A stretch of DNA of 64,000 nucleotides. Origin: Limnohabitans kasalickyi. GTDB taxonomy: Bacteria > Pseudomonadota > Gammaproteobacteria > Burkholderiales > Burkholderiaceae_C. The stretch covers positions 1 through 64,000 of the forward strand of contig OZ248418.1 of NCBI GenBank assembly GCA_965234325.1, given 5' to 3'. The notes under the pieces are model-generated. The model saw only the letters and a program-made list of their open reading frames with translations. It did no database searches and was not told where the DNA came from. A program made the position numbers and the translations under genes. Within the stretch, counting starts at the first letter, position 1, and every line of letters begins with the position of its first letter. Positions 1 through 10,600 of the stretch are shown in pieces.

Positions 1-3000
1 GCACCGACGCACTGGAAACAGCAGTCAACACCTTGACCCTGTCGGTGGGCAGCGGTGGTGCGTTCATCAGCGAGAGCAACGGCTTAGACACCACAGGTTT
101 GCAGACCACAGGCGTAGGCGCCTTGGTGGTGAACGTGTTGGCAGGCGACTTGACTGTCAAAGACGGCAGCACAGCCCTGGGCATCCAAGCCAGCGGTAAC
201 CTCCGCTTGAGCGCAATGGGTACTGTGAACATTCAATCGTCGGTGACGACTGCAGGCAACCTCAGCATGGTGGCAACAGCGGGCGATGTGACACTCGGTG
301 CAACCGGCGACATCACGGTCACAGGTGCAGGCACAGTGGATGTGCAAGCTTCACAAGCCGTCAACCAAGCCAACGTGATCTCAGCAAGCGGCAACGTGAG
401 CGTGATTGCGACGACCGGAAATGTGACCTTGGGTCAAATCAACAGCAGCGCAGGTCATGTGGCCATTCAAGCCGGTGCTTCGGTTGTCGACGGCGACAGC
501 GCTGTTGATGTGACAGCTAATGGTTTGTATGTCAGCGCAGTTCAGGTCGGTAGCGGCAGTGACGCCATTGATACGGCTGTCGCTACCTTGTCCGTATCTG
601 TGGACAGCGGTGGTGCCTTCATCAGTGAGAGCAATGGTTTGTCGACTGGCGCTGTGTCTGTCGTTGTGAATCGAGTGAGTCTGAGCGGCGCAGCTGAAGC
701 TCAAACCGCTGTCGCAACGCAAGGCGCAGGTTTACAAAGTACGGACGCAGGCGTCTTGGTGGTCCAAGTGCAGTCGGGTGATTTAACGGTGAACGCAGGC
801 ACGACAGCAACAGGCGTGCAGGCCAATGGCCATGTGTTGCTCAGTGCGACAGGGGTTGTTGCGATCGATGCCGGCATCACCAGCGCGGGCTCTGTCAGCG
901 TCATTTCGAACACTGCCAATGTGAACTTGAACGCGGCAGGTGCCATCACACTGACAGGCAATGGCAGCTTGGATGTGCAGGCCGAACAATCTGTGGTGAT
1001 GGCCAATGTCGTCAACACCGTGGGCAACGTCAGCCTCAAGGCTTCGATCGGTGACATCACGCTCAGTCAAGTGACGAGCAGTGCAGGATCTGTGGCCATC
1101 CAAGCTGGCGGTTCTGTGATCGATGGCGATGACGCAGTCGACATCAACGCCCAAGGCTTGTATGTGAAAACGGGCGGCCAAGGTAGCTTGGGCAGTTTGA
1201 CCGATCCTTTGGAAACTTCCATCAACGCCCTGTCAGTCAATGTCGGTCGCGGCGGTGCTTACGTGCTCGAAACCTCTGGTTTGCAGGTGGATGCTGTGTC
1301 GGTGGCTGTCAATCGCATCAGTACCGATGGTGCAGCGCAAGCGCAGGCCGTGATTGGCAATACCTTCGGTCAGATGATCGCGTCAGGTGGTGGTGCTCTG
1401 TCGGTCAATCTGAGCGCAGGTAATCTGCTGTTCAAGACGGGTGCACAAGTGCAAACCATGGGTGCCGGCACGATCAACTTGAAGTCCTCAGAAGGCTCAA
1501 TCGTCCAAGAAAAAGGCAGTCAAGTCAGCAGCGATGCCGGTGCCGTCAAAGTTGATGCCAAAGACAAAGCCCAAATGACCAAGGTCAACACCGTCAGCGG
1601 CGATGTGGCTGTGTCGTCGACCCAAGGTTCGTTCGAATTGCCTGCTGTGGCACCGGGTGAAGTGGTGGATTACGGTGGTAAACCCGTTCGCATTAAGAGT
1701 GTGGATGTACAGATCAACGCGCCTGTTGTCAGTGCGGGTAGCAGCTTTGAATTGACCACACCGGGCCAAACCGTCAACTTGAGCACGCTCAACAGCACCA
1801 ATGCGGTGACGGTTACCTCAATTCCTGTGGGTCAAGCCTTGCCAGTCACCTTGCCCTTCGTTTTGGGTGATGCGATGGGTGCCGCAAATTCTGGCGTGTC
1901 AGTGGACCGCTCAGAAGTTGGTTTCATCGGAAGTACCGATCCAGCCTTGCAATTGAAAGAAATTGTGGTCGGTAGCCAAGCGCCGGGTCAGCAGATTTTG
2001 TTGCAATCAGACACGAAAAACAATGGCAGCCTGGTGTTCAACGCGCCTTTGGTGTTGATCGCCTCCGGCTTGTTAGAGCAAGGTGGTGTGATCACCGGCA
2101 GCGGCGTCAAAATTACCGGTGACATTGAAGGTCGGGGTTTGACGGTTTATGGATCAGGATCAACGGTGACCTACGAAGGTGCCAACCTGAAGCAGAGCGG
2201 TGACATTGTCATTTACGACTCGGTGGTTGTGAACCAAGACACCACGTTGACGTCCACAGGCGACATCAAGATTCAAGGCAAGATCACCGTCAAGCCGGGT
2301 GTGACCTTGACGCTGGTGGCCAATCACGTCACCTTGAGTTCAGGTGTGTTCAACGGGGTCACCCGTGGTGGCGTGTTCTTGTTAGACGATACGTCGAGCT
2401 CGACCGATATGGCCACGCTCAAAATCACGGCCAATGACCTGACTGTGGATGTGCCTGTCGATGGCGGACAAGTCGGTAAGTTGGTACTGCAAGGCGGCGT
2501 GCTGGGTAATGGCAAAGAGGCTGAGTTGGCGTCGTTGGCAACAGCGATGGTTGACGGTAGTTTTGCTTCGTTGAGTTTGGGCGATGCCAGCCACGCCCTC
2601 AGTTTGGGCAATGGCAGCTTGTTGGCTGAAAACGCAGATGCAGTCACTTTGCTTGGATCACAAGTACGTTTGGCAGACAGCGCAGGCGGCACGGTCACAT
2701 GGGCACTCAACACCCAATCATTGACGGTGCAAGCGGGTGGTGGCGATGTGACCTTGGATGTGAAGTTGATCAGCACGACGGCAACCGATGTGAGCTTCAA
2801 GCCGGTCTCTGGCAACTTCATCATGACAGCCGACGCCAAGGTGCGCACGGTGGGCGGTTCGTTGACGGTACAAGCCGGTGGTGATGTCGTCATCGGTGAA
2901 CTGAATGCCAGCGCTGCCGTCACAGCCACCGTGGGTGGTGTGGCCTTGGACAGTGCACGTGGTGTGATTCGTGCAGCGTCGACCAGCAGTGGTTTGGTCA

Positions 3001-3626
3001 GCGCTCAGACGGTGTCCATGTACGGTTATGGTCCGACGGTGATTCCGCCATCAGGTCAATCTGCCATCCAAGTGCAGGCACAACAACTCCAGGTCTCTGC
3101 ACCCAAGGGCCAAGTGGTGCGTGATTCGGGTAGCAATGGCGAGACGTATTACACGCTGATCAACCGCAACACCTACTACCGTCAAGCCATTGTGTTGGGT
3201 ACTGCGCCCACCAATGTGGTCGTCGATAAGTCTCAGGTGGCGGGCAATGCCCAGGGCGCGTTGACCCAAGTGAAGCAAACCGCGCAAATGGCCATGACTT
3301 ACCTCAGCCAAGGCATGTCATACGGTTTGACGAACATGCGCACCGCGCCGGTTTCTGCTGCACTGCCAGCCGCAGGCGTCCGCTCTTATTTGGCGGGTGT
3401 CATGCAAGCATCCCAGCCCGTCAGCGCATCCATGAGCACGACTGCTGATATTTCAGTCGCCGCGCCCACCTCATCCAGCAGCACAGCAGTCGATTTGTTG
3501 TCTGATCTCTCCTACGGCATGTCCGCCGACACCACAGCAGCTTTTGTGCTGGGTAGTCCCGGCGTTCAAACCACCAGCTCAGGCGTCAAGGCGACGTCCG
3601 TGCTTAGCTTCGATTACGAAGCTTGA
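1..3626 (+). CDS. Giant repeat-containing surface/adhesin-like protein A (3' part only)
   Basis: The reading frame is open from base 3 and has no credible start in the window, so this is the C-terminal part (about 1207 residues) of a larger protein. The first ~450 residues are Gly/Ala/Ser/Val/Thr-rich repeats of the kind that fold as beta-solenoids (for example AGDVTLGATGDIT, VAIQAGASVVDGD). From about base 1385 the sequence becomes non-repetitive and matches the end of the second giant protein (18250-20546): both have VAPGEVVDYGGKPVRIK, IVVGSQAPGQ, VYGSGSTVTY and a near-terminal DLLSDLSYGM. I saw no cysteine and no RTX nonapeptides. The first ~170 bases are nearly identical to part of the second giant gene (from 15343), which suggests recombination between the two. 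Role inferred: exported surface or matrix protein. The N-terminus cannot be seen. Confidence 0.85.
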   Translation, partial: TDALETAVNTLTLSVGSGGAFISESNGLDTTGLQTTGVGALVVNVLAGDLTVKDGSTALGIQASGNLRLSAMGTVNIQSSVTTAGNLSMVATAGDVTLGATGDITVTGAGTVDVQASQAVNQANVISASGNVSVIATTGNVTLGQINSSAGHVAIQAGASVVDGDSAVDVTANGLYVSAVQVGSGSDAIDTAVATLSVSVDSGGAFISESNGLSTGAVSVVVNRVSLSGAAEAQTAVATQGAGLQSTDAGVLVVQVQSGDLTVNAGTTATGVQANGHVLLSATGVVAIDAGITSAGSVSVISNTANVNLNAAGAITLTGNGSLDVQAEQSVVMANVVNTVGNVSLKASIGDITLSQVTSSAGSVAIQAGGSVIDGDDAVDINAQGLYVKTGGQGSLGSLTDPLETSINALSVNVGRGGAYVLETSGLQVDAVSVAVNRISTDGAAQAQAVIGNTFGQMIASGGGALSVNLSAGNLLFKTGAQVQTMGAGTINLKSSEGSIVQEKGSQVSSDAGAVKVDAKDKAQMTKVNTVSGDVAVSSTQGSFELPAVAPGEVVDYGGKPVRIKSVDVQINAPVVSAGSSFELTTPGQTVNLSTLNSTNAVTVTSIPVGQALPVTLPFVLGDAMGAANSGVSVDRSEVGFIGSTDPALQLKEIVVGSQAPGQQILLQSDTKNNGSLVFNAPLVLIASGLLEQGGVITGSGVKITGDIEGRGLTVYGSGSTVTYEGANLKQSGDIVIYDSVVVNQDTTLTSTGDIKIQGKITVKPGVTLTLVANHVTLSSGVFNGVTRGGVFLLDDTSSSTDMATLKITANDLTVDVPVDGGQVGKLVLQGGVLGNGKEAELASLATAMVDGSFASLSLGDASHALSLGNGSLLAENADAVTLLGSQVRLADSAGGTVTWALNTQSLTVQAGGGDVTLDVKLISTTATDVSFKPVSGNFIMTADAKVRTVGGSLTVQAGGDVVIGELNASAAVTATVGGVALDSARGVIRAASTSSGLVSAQTVSMYGYGPTVIPPSGQSAIQVQAQQLQVSAPKGQVVRDSGSNGETYYTLINRNTYYRQAIVLGTAPTNVVVDKSQVAGNAQGALTQVKQTAQMAMTYLSQGMSYGLTNMRTAPVSAALPAAGVRSYLAGVMQASQPVSASMSTTADISVAAPTSSSSTAVDLLSDLSYGMSADTTAAFVLGSPGVQTTSSGVKATSVLSFDYEA

Positions 3627-3651
3627 CTCTGTTTCAAGAAAGCCCACTGAC

Positions 3652-4632
3652 ATGAAGAATGTTTTTGATCAAACTAAAGCCGGACTTCGTGCCCTGAGCC
3701 AACGCGCCTATGTGGGGCTGACTTTTGTGTTGTTAGGGGTTGGTGTGGTCGGTTGTGGCGGTGGCGGTGGCGCAACCCCTAAATTCGCGCTAGACGCCAA
3801 TGGCGTCCTGACCGAGACAGCCACGGGTATCCGTTGGGCCCAAGTCGCAGCTGGCAGTGCACCTACATCTGCGCAGCGCTTGCCTACCGTGGATGAGTTG
3901 CTCAGATTGATTGACAAGTCTTCTTTGGCTGACATGCCCACACAGTTTTCGGCTACCTTGCTGAACAACGATTTGGTTTTTGCCGGTGATGTGAACAACA
4001 GCCGTGCAAATGCGTTGTGGGGGGTCAGTTTTGCTTCCTACAGTTTGGGTGCTGTTTACAACGTGGACGCAACAGAACTGCCTACAGTGGCGACACCGCA
4101 GCCTAAGCAACTTGTCGTTGTGACTTCTGGCAGCCCCTCTGCTTTTTATCGCACCCAGTCAGATGCCAACTACGTTATTTCCAGTACCAACGTCAAAAAA
4201 ACGCTGGTCACCTATGACAAAGAGAACGATTTGACATGGAAGACCTGCTCAGAAGGCATGTCTGTTTCTCCTAATTTGCTATCGTGCTTGGGCACCCCCG
4301 CGCAATACACGGCATCCAGCTTGGATGCTCAAACATTCACCGATGGTTGGAGATTGCCCACTCGCTATGAACTTGCTGCTTTGTTAGACCGCGATAAAGG
4401 TCAATTGGCAACACCGCGTTCCTACATGATCAATGGCGATTTTTTTGATATTTTGAACGGGCAAATTGATTGGTGGAACGCAGGCGTGGACTCCTTTCCA
4501 CCACGAATTTATTGGTCCTCCAGCACAGACGCGAACGCGAAAAAATTCGTGATCTCATTCGATGAAGGCAGCATTCGTCCTGATACGGGTGGGTCTTATT
4601 ACATCCGTCTGGTTCGCAACGGTAAGTATTGA
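3652..4632 (+). CDS. DUF1566 (Lcl C-terminal domain) lipoprotein
   Basis: A 326-residue protein. I start it at the ATG at 3652, just after the stop of giant A, rather than at upstream in-frame codons inside giant A. The N-terminus has a hydrophobic stretch ending in the lipobox VVGC (followed by five glycines), so it is probably a lipoprotein. Two DUF1566-like halves are visible. The first has TATGIRW and LPTVDELLRLID; the second has the more typical WRLPTRYELAALLDRD, YWSSSTDANAK and a terminal RLVRNGKY. DUF1566 occurs in many bacterial envelope proteins and its function is not established. The gene sits between the two giant genes and stops 20 bp before the ATG of the second, so all three are probably co-transcribed. 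It might help anchor or fold the giants at the surface, but that is inference from position only. Confidence 0.8.
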   Translation: MKNVFDQTKAGLRALSQRAYVGLTFVLLGVGVVGCGGGGGATPKFALDANGVLTETATGIRWAQVAAGSAPTSAQRLPTVDELLRLIDKSSLADMPTQFSATLLNNDLVFAGDVNNSRANALWGVSFASYSLGAVYNVDATELPTVATPQPKQLVVVTSGSPSAFYRTQSDANYVISSTNVKKTLVTYDKENDLTWKTCSEGMSVSPNLLSCLGTPAQYTASSLDAQTFTDGWRLPTRYELAALLDRDKGQLATPRSYMINGDFFDILNGQIDWWNAGVDSFPPRIYWSSSTDANAKKFVISFDEGSIRPDTGGSYYIRLVRNGKY

Positions 4633-4652
4633 GCGCTGAAACTCACATTTTT

Positions 4653-7600
4653 ATGAAAACAGCACGCTTCACACCTTCTGCATCTGGCCAATCTTCACGT
4701 TTGACTGCATCTAACAGCCGCTTTCGGCTTGATCCGCTTGAGCAACGCACGCTGCTTTCTGCCAGTTCCTTGGCCGTGTTGGTCGATGCTTTTGTGGTTC
4801 AGGATGAGACCTTAGCGCAAGCGCAGTCCACTGCGATTGCAGATGCCGTGGTGTCGGCGTATGCCGCCACCGCAGTGCAGACGTCGTCGTCCAGCGATCC
4901 AGCAACTTCGGTGCTGAATGTCGGTGCTGGCTTGCAACAAGCGCAAGGTTCTGCTGTGACGATGCGTGGCGTATCGGTGGTTGGCTCTGTCTCCATGGAT
5001 GCCTCCGTTGAGGGTTCGGTCACAGGTATGTCTATTGCTTTCGACGAGGCGTGGTCCAAGGTGCGTCAAGCTTTGGCTGTACAGCCTGTGGATGCATGGT
5101 TTGGTTTTTTCCCAGGTACGGATGCCACGCTCACCGCAGATTGGTCAACACGCGCAACGGCTGCTGTGAATTTAGTGGGCACTGAACCGCTGCCTTGGCA
5201 TGTGGTTGCTGTTCCTGGTTCGGTATTGGGCCAAGCTTATGCGGCATTCGCCGTGCAAGGTGATGCTGGTGAACCGACCATTTTGGTGAACCAAGATCGC
5301 ATTTCTTCGCTCACCAGCCAACGTGATTTGGTCGCGGTGCTGGTGGAAGAAATCGGTCACGGCATTGACTATTTGATGAATGGCGAACACGACTCGCCGG
5401 GTGACGAGGGCGAGCTGTTTGCCGCCCACATCATGGGTGCAGCGTTGACCGCTGATGCGCGCGCTCGCATCTTGACAGAAGACGACAGCACACAGATTCA
5501 GTGGCAAGGACGCACGGTTCGTGTGGAGCAGTCATTGACGGTGTCTGGTACGACCACGGACAGCAATGGTCGGTACATGGCGGACGACACGGTGATCGTG
5601 TCGGGTGATGCGACGGTCACCACCAGTGGCGCTGGTTTGATGGTGGGTATCACCCCAAATTTCAGCACGCTTGATGGCAACAACGGCACGGACAGCTTGA
5701 CATTGAAGACCCACGGCAATGTGGTAATCAATGCACTTGTTGGTAGTGTGGACCCCCTGAACGGTTTAACGATCACCACAGATGCAACCGTTTATCCTAC
5801 CAATGTCACCTTTGCCTCTAGCATCACATTGGATGGCCCTTTGGACATCACGAGCTCGGGAACGGTCAGGTTCTCTGGCGATGTGACCTTGCTCTCAGGT
5901 TCGTTGACGATCCGAGGTGCCTCCAATATTATTTTTGAAGGTTCGGTCAACGTCGCTGGTGGCAACATCACGCTTGAAGGTGATGAGATTGACTTAAGCG
6001 CCTCGCGCATTTTCCGCTCTATAGGAGCGACGTTGACCTTGCGACCCACAACCGTCAATTTAGACATCGATGTGGGTGACCCTTACGCTCAAACTCAGCT
6101 GAATCGTTTGAATCTGACCAACGCTGAGTTGAACTCGATCGCCAACGGCCAGTTTGCCAAAGTGATCATTGGCAGCGTGGGTGGTGATGGGCACGCCGCT
6201 GCAACCTCAGGCACTGTGCGTTTTGGTGGCAATCAAACCGCCAACCAGTTCACGTTTGAGTCTGATTTAGACGTGTACGCCGGATCCATCCGTGTGGAGG
6301 ATATCCAAGGCAACACAGGCGTTGGGGGTGCCGCCTTCATCGTGGGCGGTGCGCTCAAGCTAGATGCGCGCAACAACATTGTGTTGTACAACGCCGTTGA
6401 TGCAAAGACAGTTTCTGGTGGTGTCGAAACATTCAAGGCCGTCACCCTTTATGCCGCCACAGGTGCAATTCAGCAACTCAACCAAGTGAGTAACTTGGGT
6501 GGTGATGGTGTGTCCAGTGAACCCTTGCGTGGCAGCACGCTGACGGCCAGGGCGGTGACGGGTATCACCTTGTTTGCCACTGAATTCAGCACGGTGACCT
6601 TGCTCAACGAAGGCGCCACGGGCAACATCACACTGCAAGAAACAGCCAATGGCGGTGCACTGGCTGTGCTTTCTGCTTTGCAATCCCATGCGTCGGCTGT
6701 GGGCAACATTGACATTTCGACACTGGGCGGCAACTTGACCGTGGATGCCACGGGCTCCGGCGTCAGAAGCGCCAGTACGATCAATTCGAGCATCACTTTG
6801 CGTGCCAAAGCCAATTTGGTGTTGAACCAAAGTTTGACATCCCTTGACACCATCAAATTGGTGGCCGTTGACGGCAGCATTTCTCAGGCTGCAAGCCAGT
6901 CCATCTCCTCAACACGTTTGTTGTTGCAAGCGGCGACGGGTGTTGGCACGAGTGCCCAAGTTTTGCAAACCCAGGTGCAGCAAATGCGCGCTTTGGTGAC
7001 CACCAGTGGTGGTCTGTTTGTCGCTGAGCAAGATGGCTTGGTGTTGGATGCAAAACTCAGCAGCGATGTCGCTTCTCCTGTCGATGCCTGGGATTTGATG
7101 GGTACCGAGTTTGGTTTAAAAGTAGCAGGCAATCTCGCGTTGCAGGTGTTGAATGGCACGTTGACCGCCAACGGCACGATTCAAGCCTTGGCGGTGAGCG
7201 GCGTGGCGGCGCAAGCGGGCAATGTGCGCTTGCAAACGTCTAAAGCTTTGGTGTCACCTGCTGTCAGTTCTGTACTCACCGTCAATGCAGCGCTGAGTGC
7301 CGAGGGTCATGTCAGCGTGTTGTCTGACAGCGATGTGGTGCTGACTGCGACGGGTGACATTGCGTTGACCACAGCTGGCAAGACGCTGGACATTGAGGCC
7401 AGTACAGGCGCTTTGACCATGCAGATCAGCGGTACAGACGAAGCCGTGATTCAAACCAATGCGGGCAATGTGCGTTTGAGCGCGGCCACAGCGTCAAAGA
7501 ATGTCACCTTGGGTCAAGTTGACACACGCAGTGCCGCAGATCGCGCCGCCTCTCAACTGAGTGGTCAAGCAACCTGGGGCTCGGTCAGCATCATTGCAGG

Positions 7601-10600
7601 CGGCTCCGTGTTGGATACCGCTGACAGCGGTGTCACAGATGCCACAGATATTTATGCGGCCAACTTGCGTTTGAACGCGGGTGCCAATGTGGGCTTGCTG
7701 GGCGCAACCCCCAATGTGTTGGAAATTGAAGCCGCGAAGCTCAGCGCTGTGTCGCTTGCCGGCGTGGTTGGTGTGACGGACAGTTCCGCCTTAGAAGTGG
7801 GCCAAGTTGCAGCATTCACTTGGAATCGCGTGCAAGCCGACGGTAACACTGCCGCTGGGACCGCCGATGTTTTGCAATCGGGCATCAGTGCGGCCAACGG
7901 GTCCGTGGCTGTGACTGCCGTGGGTGCCTTGAGCGTGACGCAGGCCATTGCCTTGACTGGGACAAGCGCCCTAGGCAATTTGTTGCTGCAAGGCGCCGAT
8001 ACAGGCGTGAGTGTCACGGCCGCCCTGACGACTGTGGGTGGTTCCGTCAGTGTGGTCGCAGCCGCAGGCGACGTGATCCTTGGCGCGACGGGTGATATCA
8101 CCACCACTGGCAGTGGCACGGTCGACATCCAAGCCACAGCAGGCGCAGTGGTGATGCAGCTGAGCGGCACCAACGAAGCCGTGATTCAAACGGATACAGG
8201 CAACGTACGCTTGAGCGCAGCGACAGCGGGCAAGAACGTGACCGTGGGTCTGATTGACACACGCAGTGCAGCTGAGCGCGCTACACCAGCGCTGACAAAC
8301 CAAGCAACCTGGGGCGCTGTGAGCGTGACCGCAGGCGGCTCGGTGTTGGATGCGGACAGCAACGGTGCCACAGATATTTACGCCTCGAACCTGCGTGTGA
8401 ACGCAGGTGCAGGTGTGGGCGTGCTGGGCACAACGCCTAACGCGCTGGACGTAGAAGTACAAACCCTGAGCGCAGTGGCAGCAGCCGGCGCAGTGGGTGT
8501 GACAGACGCGAGCGACTTGACAGTTGGCACGACGGCTGCGATCAGTTTGAGCCGCGTCAAGGCCGACGGCACGATGGACACAACGGTGCTGACAGACGCT
8601 GCACAGTCTGGCGTGAGCGCAGCCAACGGTTCTGTGGCGATTACAGCGACAGGCGCTTTGAGCGTGACGCAGGCTGTGGCACTGACAGGCACGACGACCG
8701 TGGGCAACGTGTTGTTGCAAGGCGCGGGTACAGGCGTGAGCGTGACCGCGGGCGTGAGCACGGCAGGTGGCTCGGTGAGCTTGGTGGCGACAGCGGGCGA
8801 TGTGACGCTGGGTGCCACGGGTGACATCACCGTGGCAGGCAGCGGCACAGTGGACGTGCAAGCGGCCCAAGCCGTGAGCCAAGGCAACGTGATCACCGCA
8901 GGTGGCAACGTGGGCGTCAAAGCCACGGCAGGCAACGTAACGCTGGGTCAAATTACCAGCAGCGCAGGCAAAGTGGCCATTCAAGCTGGCGGCTCAGTGG
9001 TTGATGGCGACAGTGCCATCGACGTGACGGCCTTGGGCTTGTATGTGAGCACAGGCAGCACCAGCGCCATCGGTAGCAGCAGCGATGCACTGGACACGGC
9101 AGTAGGCACCTTGAGCCTGTCCGTGGGCAGCGGTGGTGCATTCATCAGCGAAAGTAATGGTTTAGACACCGGCAACGTCTCGGTGGTGGTGAACCGCGTG
9201 GGCACAAGCGGAGTCGCAACAGCCCAAACAGCTGTAGCCACCAGCGGCGCAGGCGTGCAAAGCACAGGCGCCTTGGTGGTGGACGTGTTGGCCGGCGACT
9301 TGACTGTCAAAGACGGCAGCACGGCCCTGGGCATCCAAGCCAGCGGCAACCTGCGCTTGAGCGCAGCGGGTGCGTTGAGCATCCAATCGTCGGTGACGAG
9401 CGCAGGCAACCTCAGCGTGGTGGCGACAGCGGGTGATGTGACCTTGGCAGCAGCCGGCGACATCACCTTGAGCACAGCAGGCAAGTCGGTGGACATCGAA
9501 GCCACAGCAGGTGCGGTGGTGATGCAACTGAGCGGCACCAACGAAGCCGTGATTCAAACCAACGCAGGCAACGTGCGCTTGAGCGCAGCGACGGCAGCGA
9601 AAAACGTGACCTTGGGTCAGATCGACACACGCAGCGCAGCAGACCGCACAGCGTCAGCGCTGACAGGCCAAACAACCTGGGGCGCTGTGAGTGTGACCGC
9701 TGGTGGCTCGGTGTTGGATGCGGACAGCAACGGCGCAACAGATATTTACGCCTCGAACCTGCGTGTGAACGCAGGTGCAGGTGTGGGCGTGTTGGGTACA
9801 ACGCCTAACGCCTTGGAAGTGGAAGTGCAAACCCTGAGCGCGGCAGCAGCAGCCGGCGCAGTGGGTGTTGCAGATGTGAGTGGCTTAGAAGTAGGCACGA
9901 CGTCAGCCATCAGTTTGAGCCGAGTCAAGGCCGACGGCACGATGGACACAACGGTGCTGACAGATGCCGCGCAGTCGGGCGTGAGCGCAGCCAACGGGTC
10001 TGTGGCGATTACGGCGACAGGCGCTTTGAGCGTGACGCAAGCAGTGGCACTGACAGGCACCACGACCGTGGGTAACGTGTTGTTGCAAGGCGCGGGTGCA
10101 GGCGTGAGCGTGACCGCGGGCGTGAGCACGGCAGGTGGATCGGTGAGCTTGGTGGCGACAGCGGGCGATGTGACGCTGGGTGCAACAGGTGACATCACGG
10201 TGGCAGGTGCAGGCACAGTGGACGTGCAAGCAACGGCTGGAGCGGTCACCATGCAAGTGAGTGGCACAGATGAATCCGTGATTCAAACCAATGCAGGCAA
10301 CGTGCGCATGAGCGCAGCAACGGCAGCGAAGAATGTGACCGTGGGTCAGATCGACACACGCAGTGCAGCAGACCGCACGGCCTCAGCGCTGACAGGCCAA
10401 GCAACCTGGGGCGCCGTGAGTGTGAGCGCAGGTGGGTCGGTCCTTGATACCAATGACAGTAATGCAACAGATATTTACGCCTCGAACCTGCGTGTAAATG
10501 CAGGTGCAGGTGTGGGCGTACTGGGCACAACGCCCAACGCGCTGGACGTTGAAGTGCAAACCCTGAGCGCAGTGGCAGCAGCCGGCGCAGTGGGTGTGAC

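Noticed and set aside
4629..4653. TTG start for giant B at 4629
   Set aside because: It overlaps the stop of the lipoprotein gene and gives only eight extra residues; the ATG at 4653 leads to the LEPR-XLL-type start.
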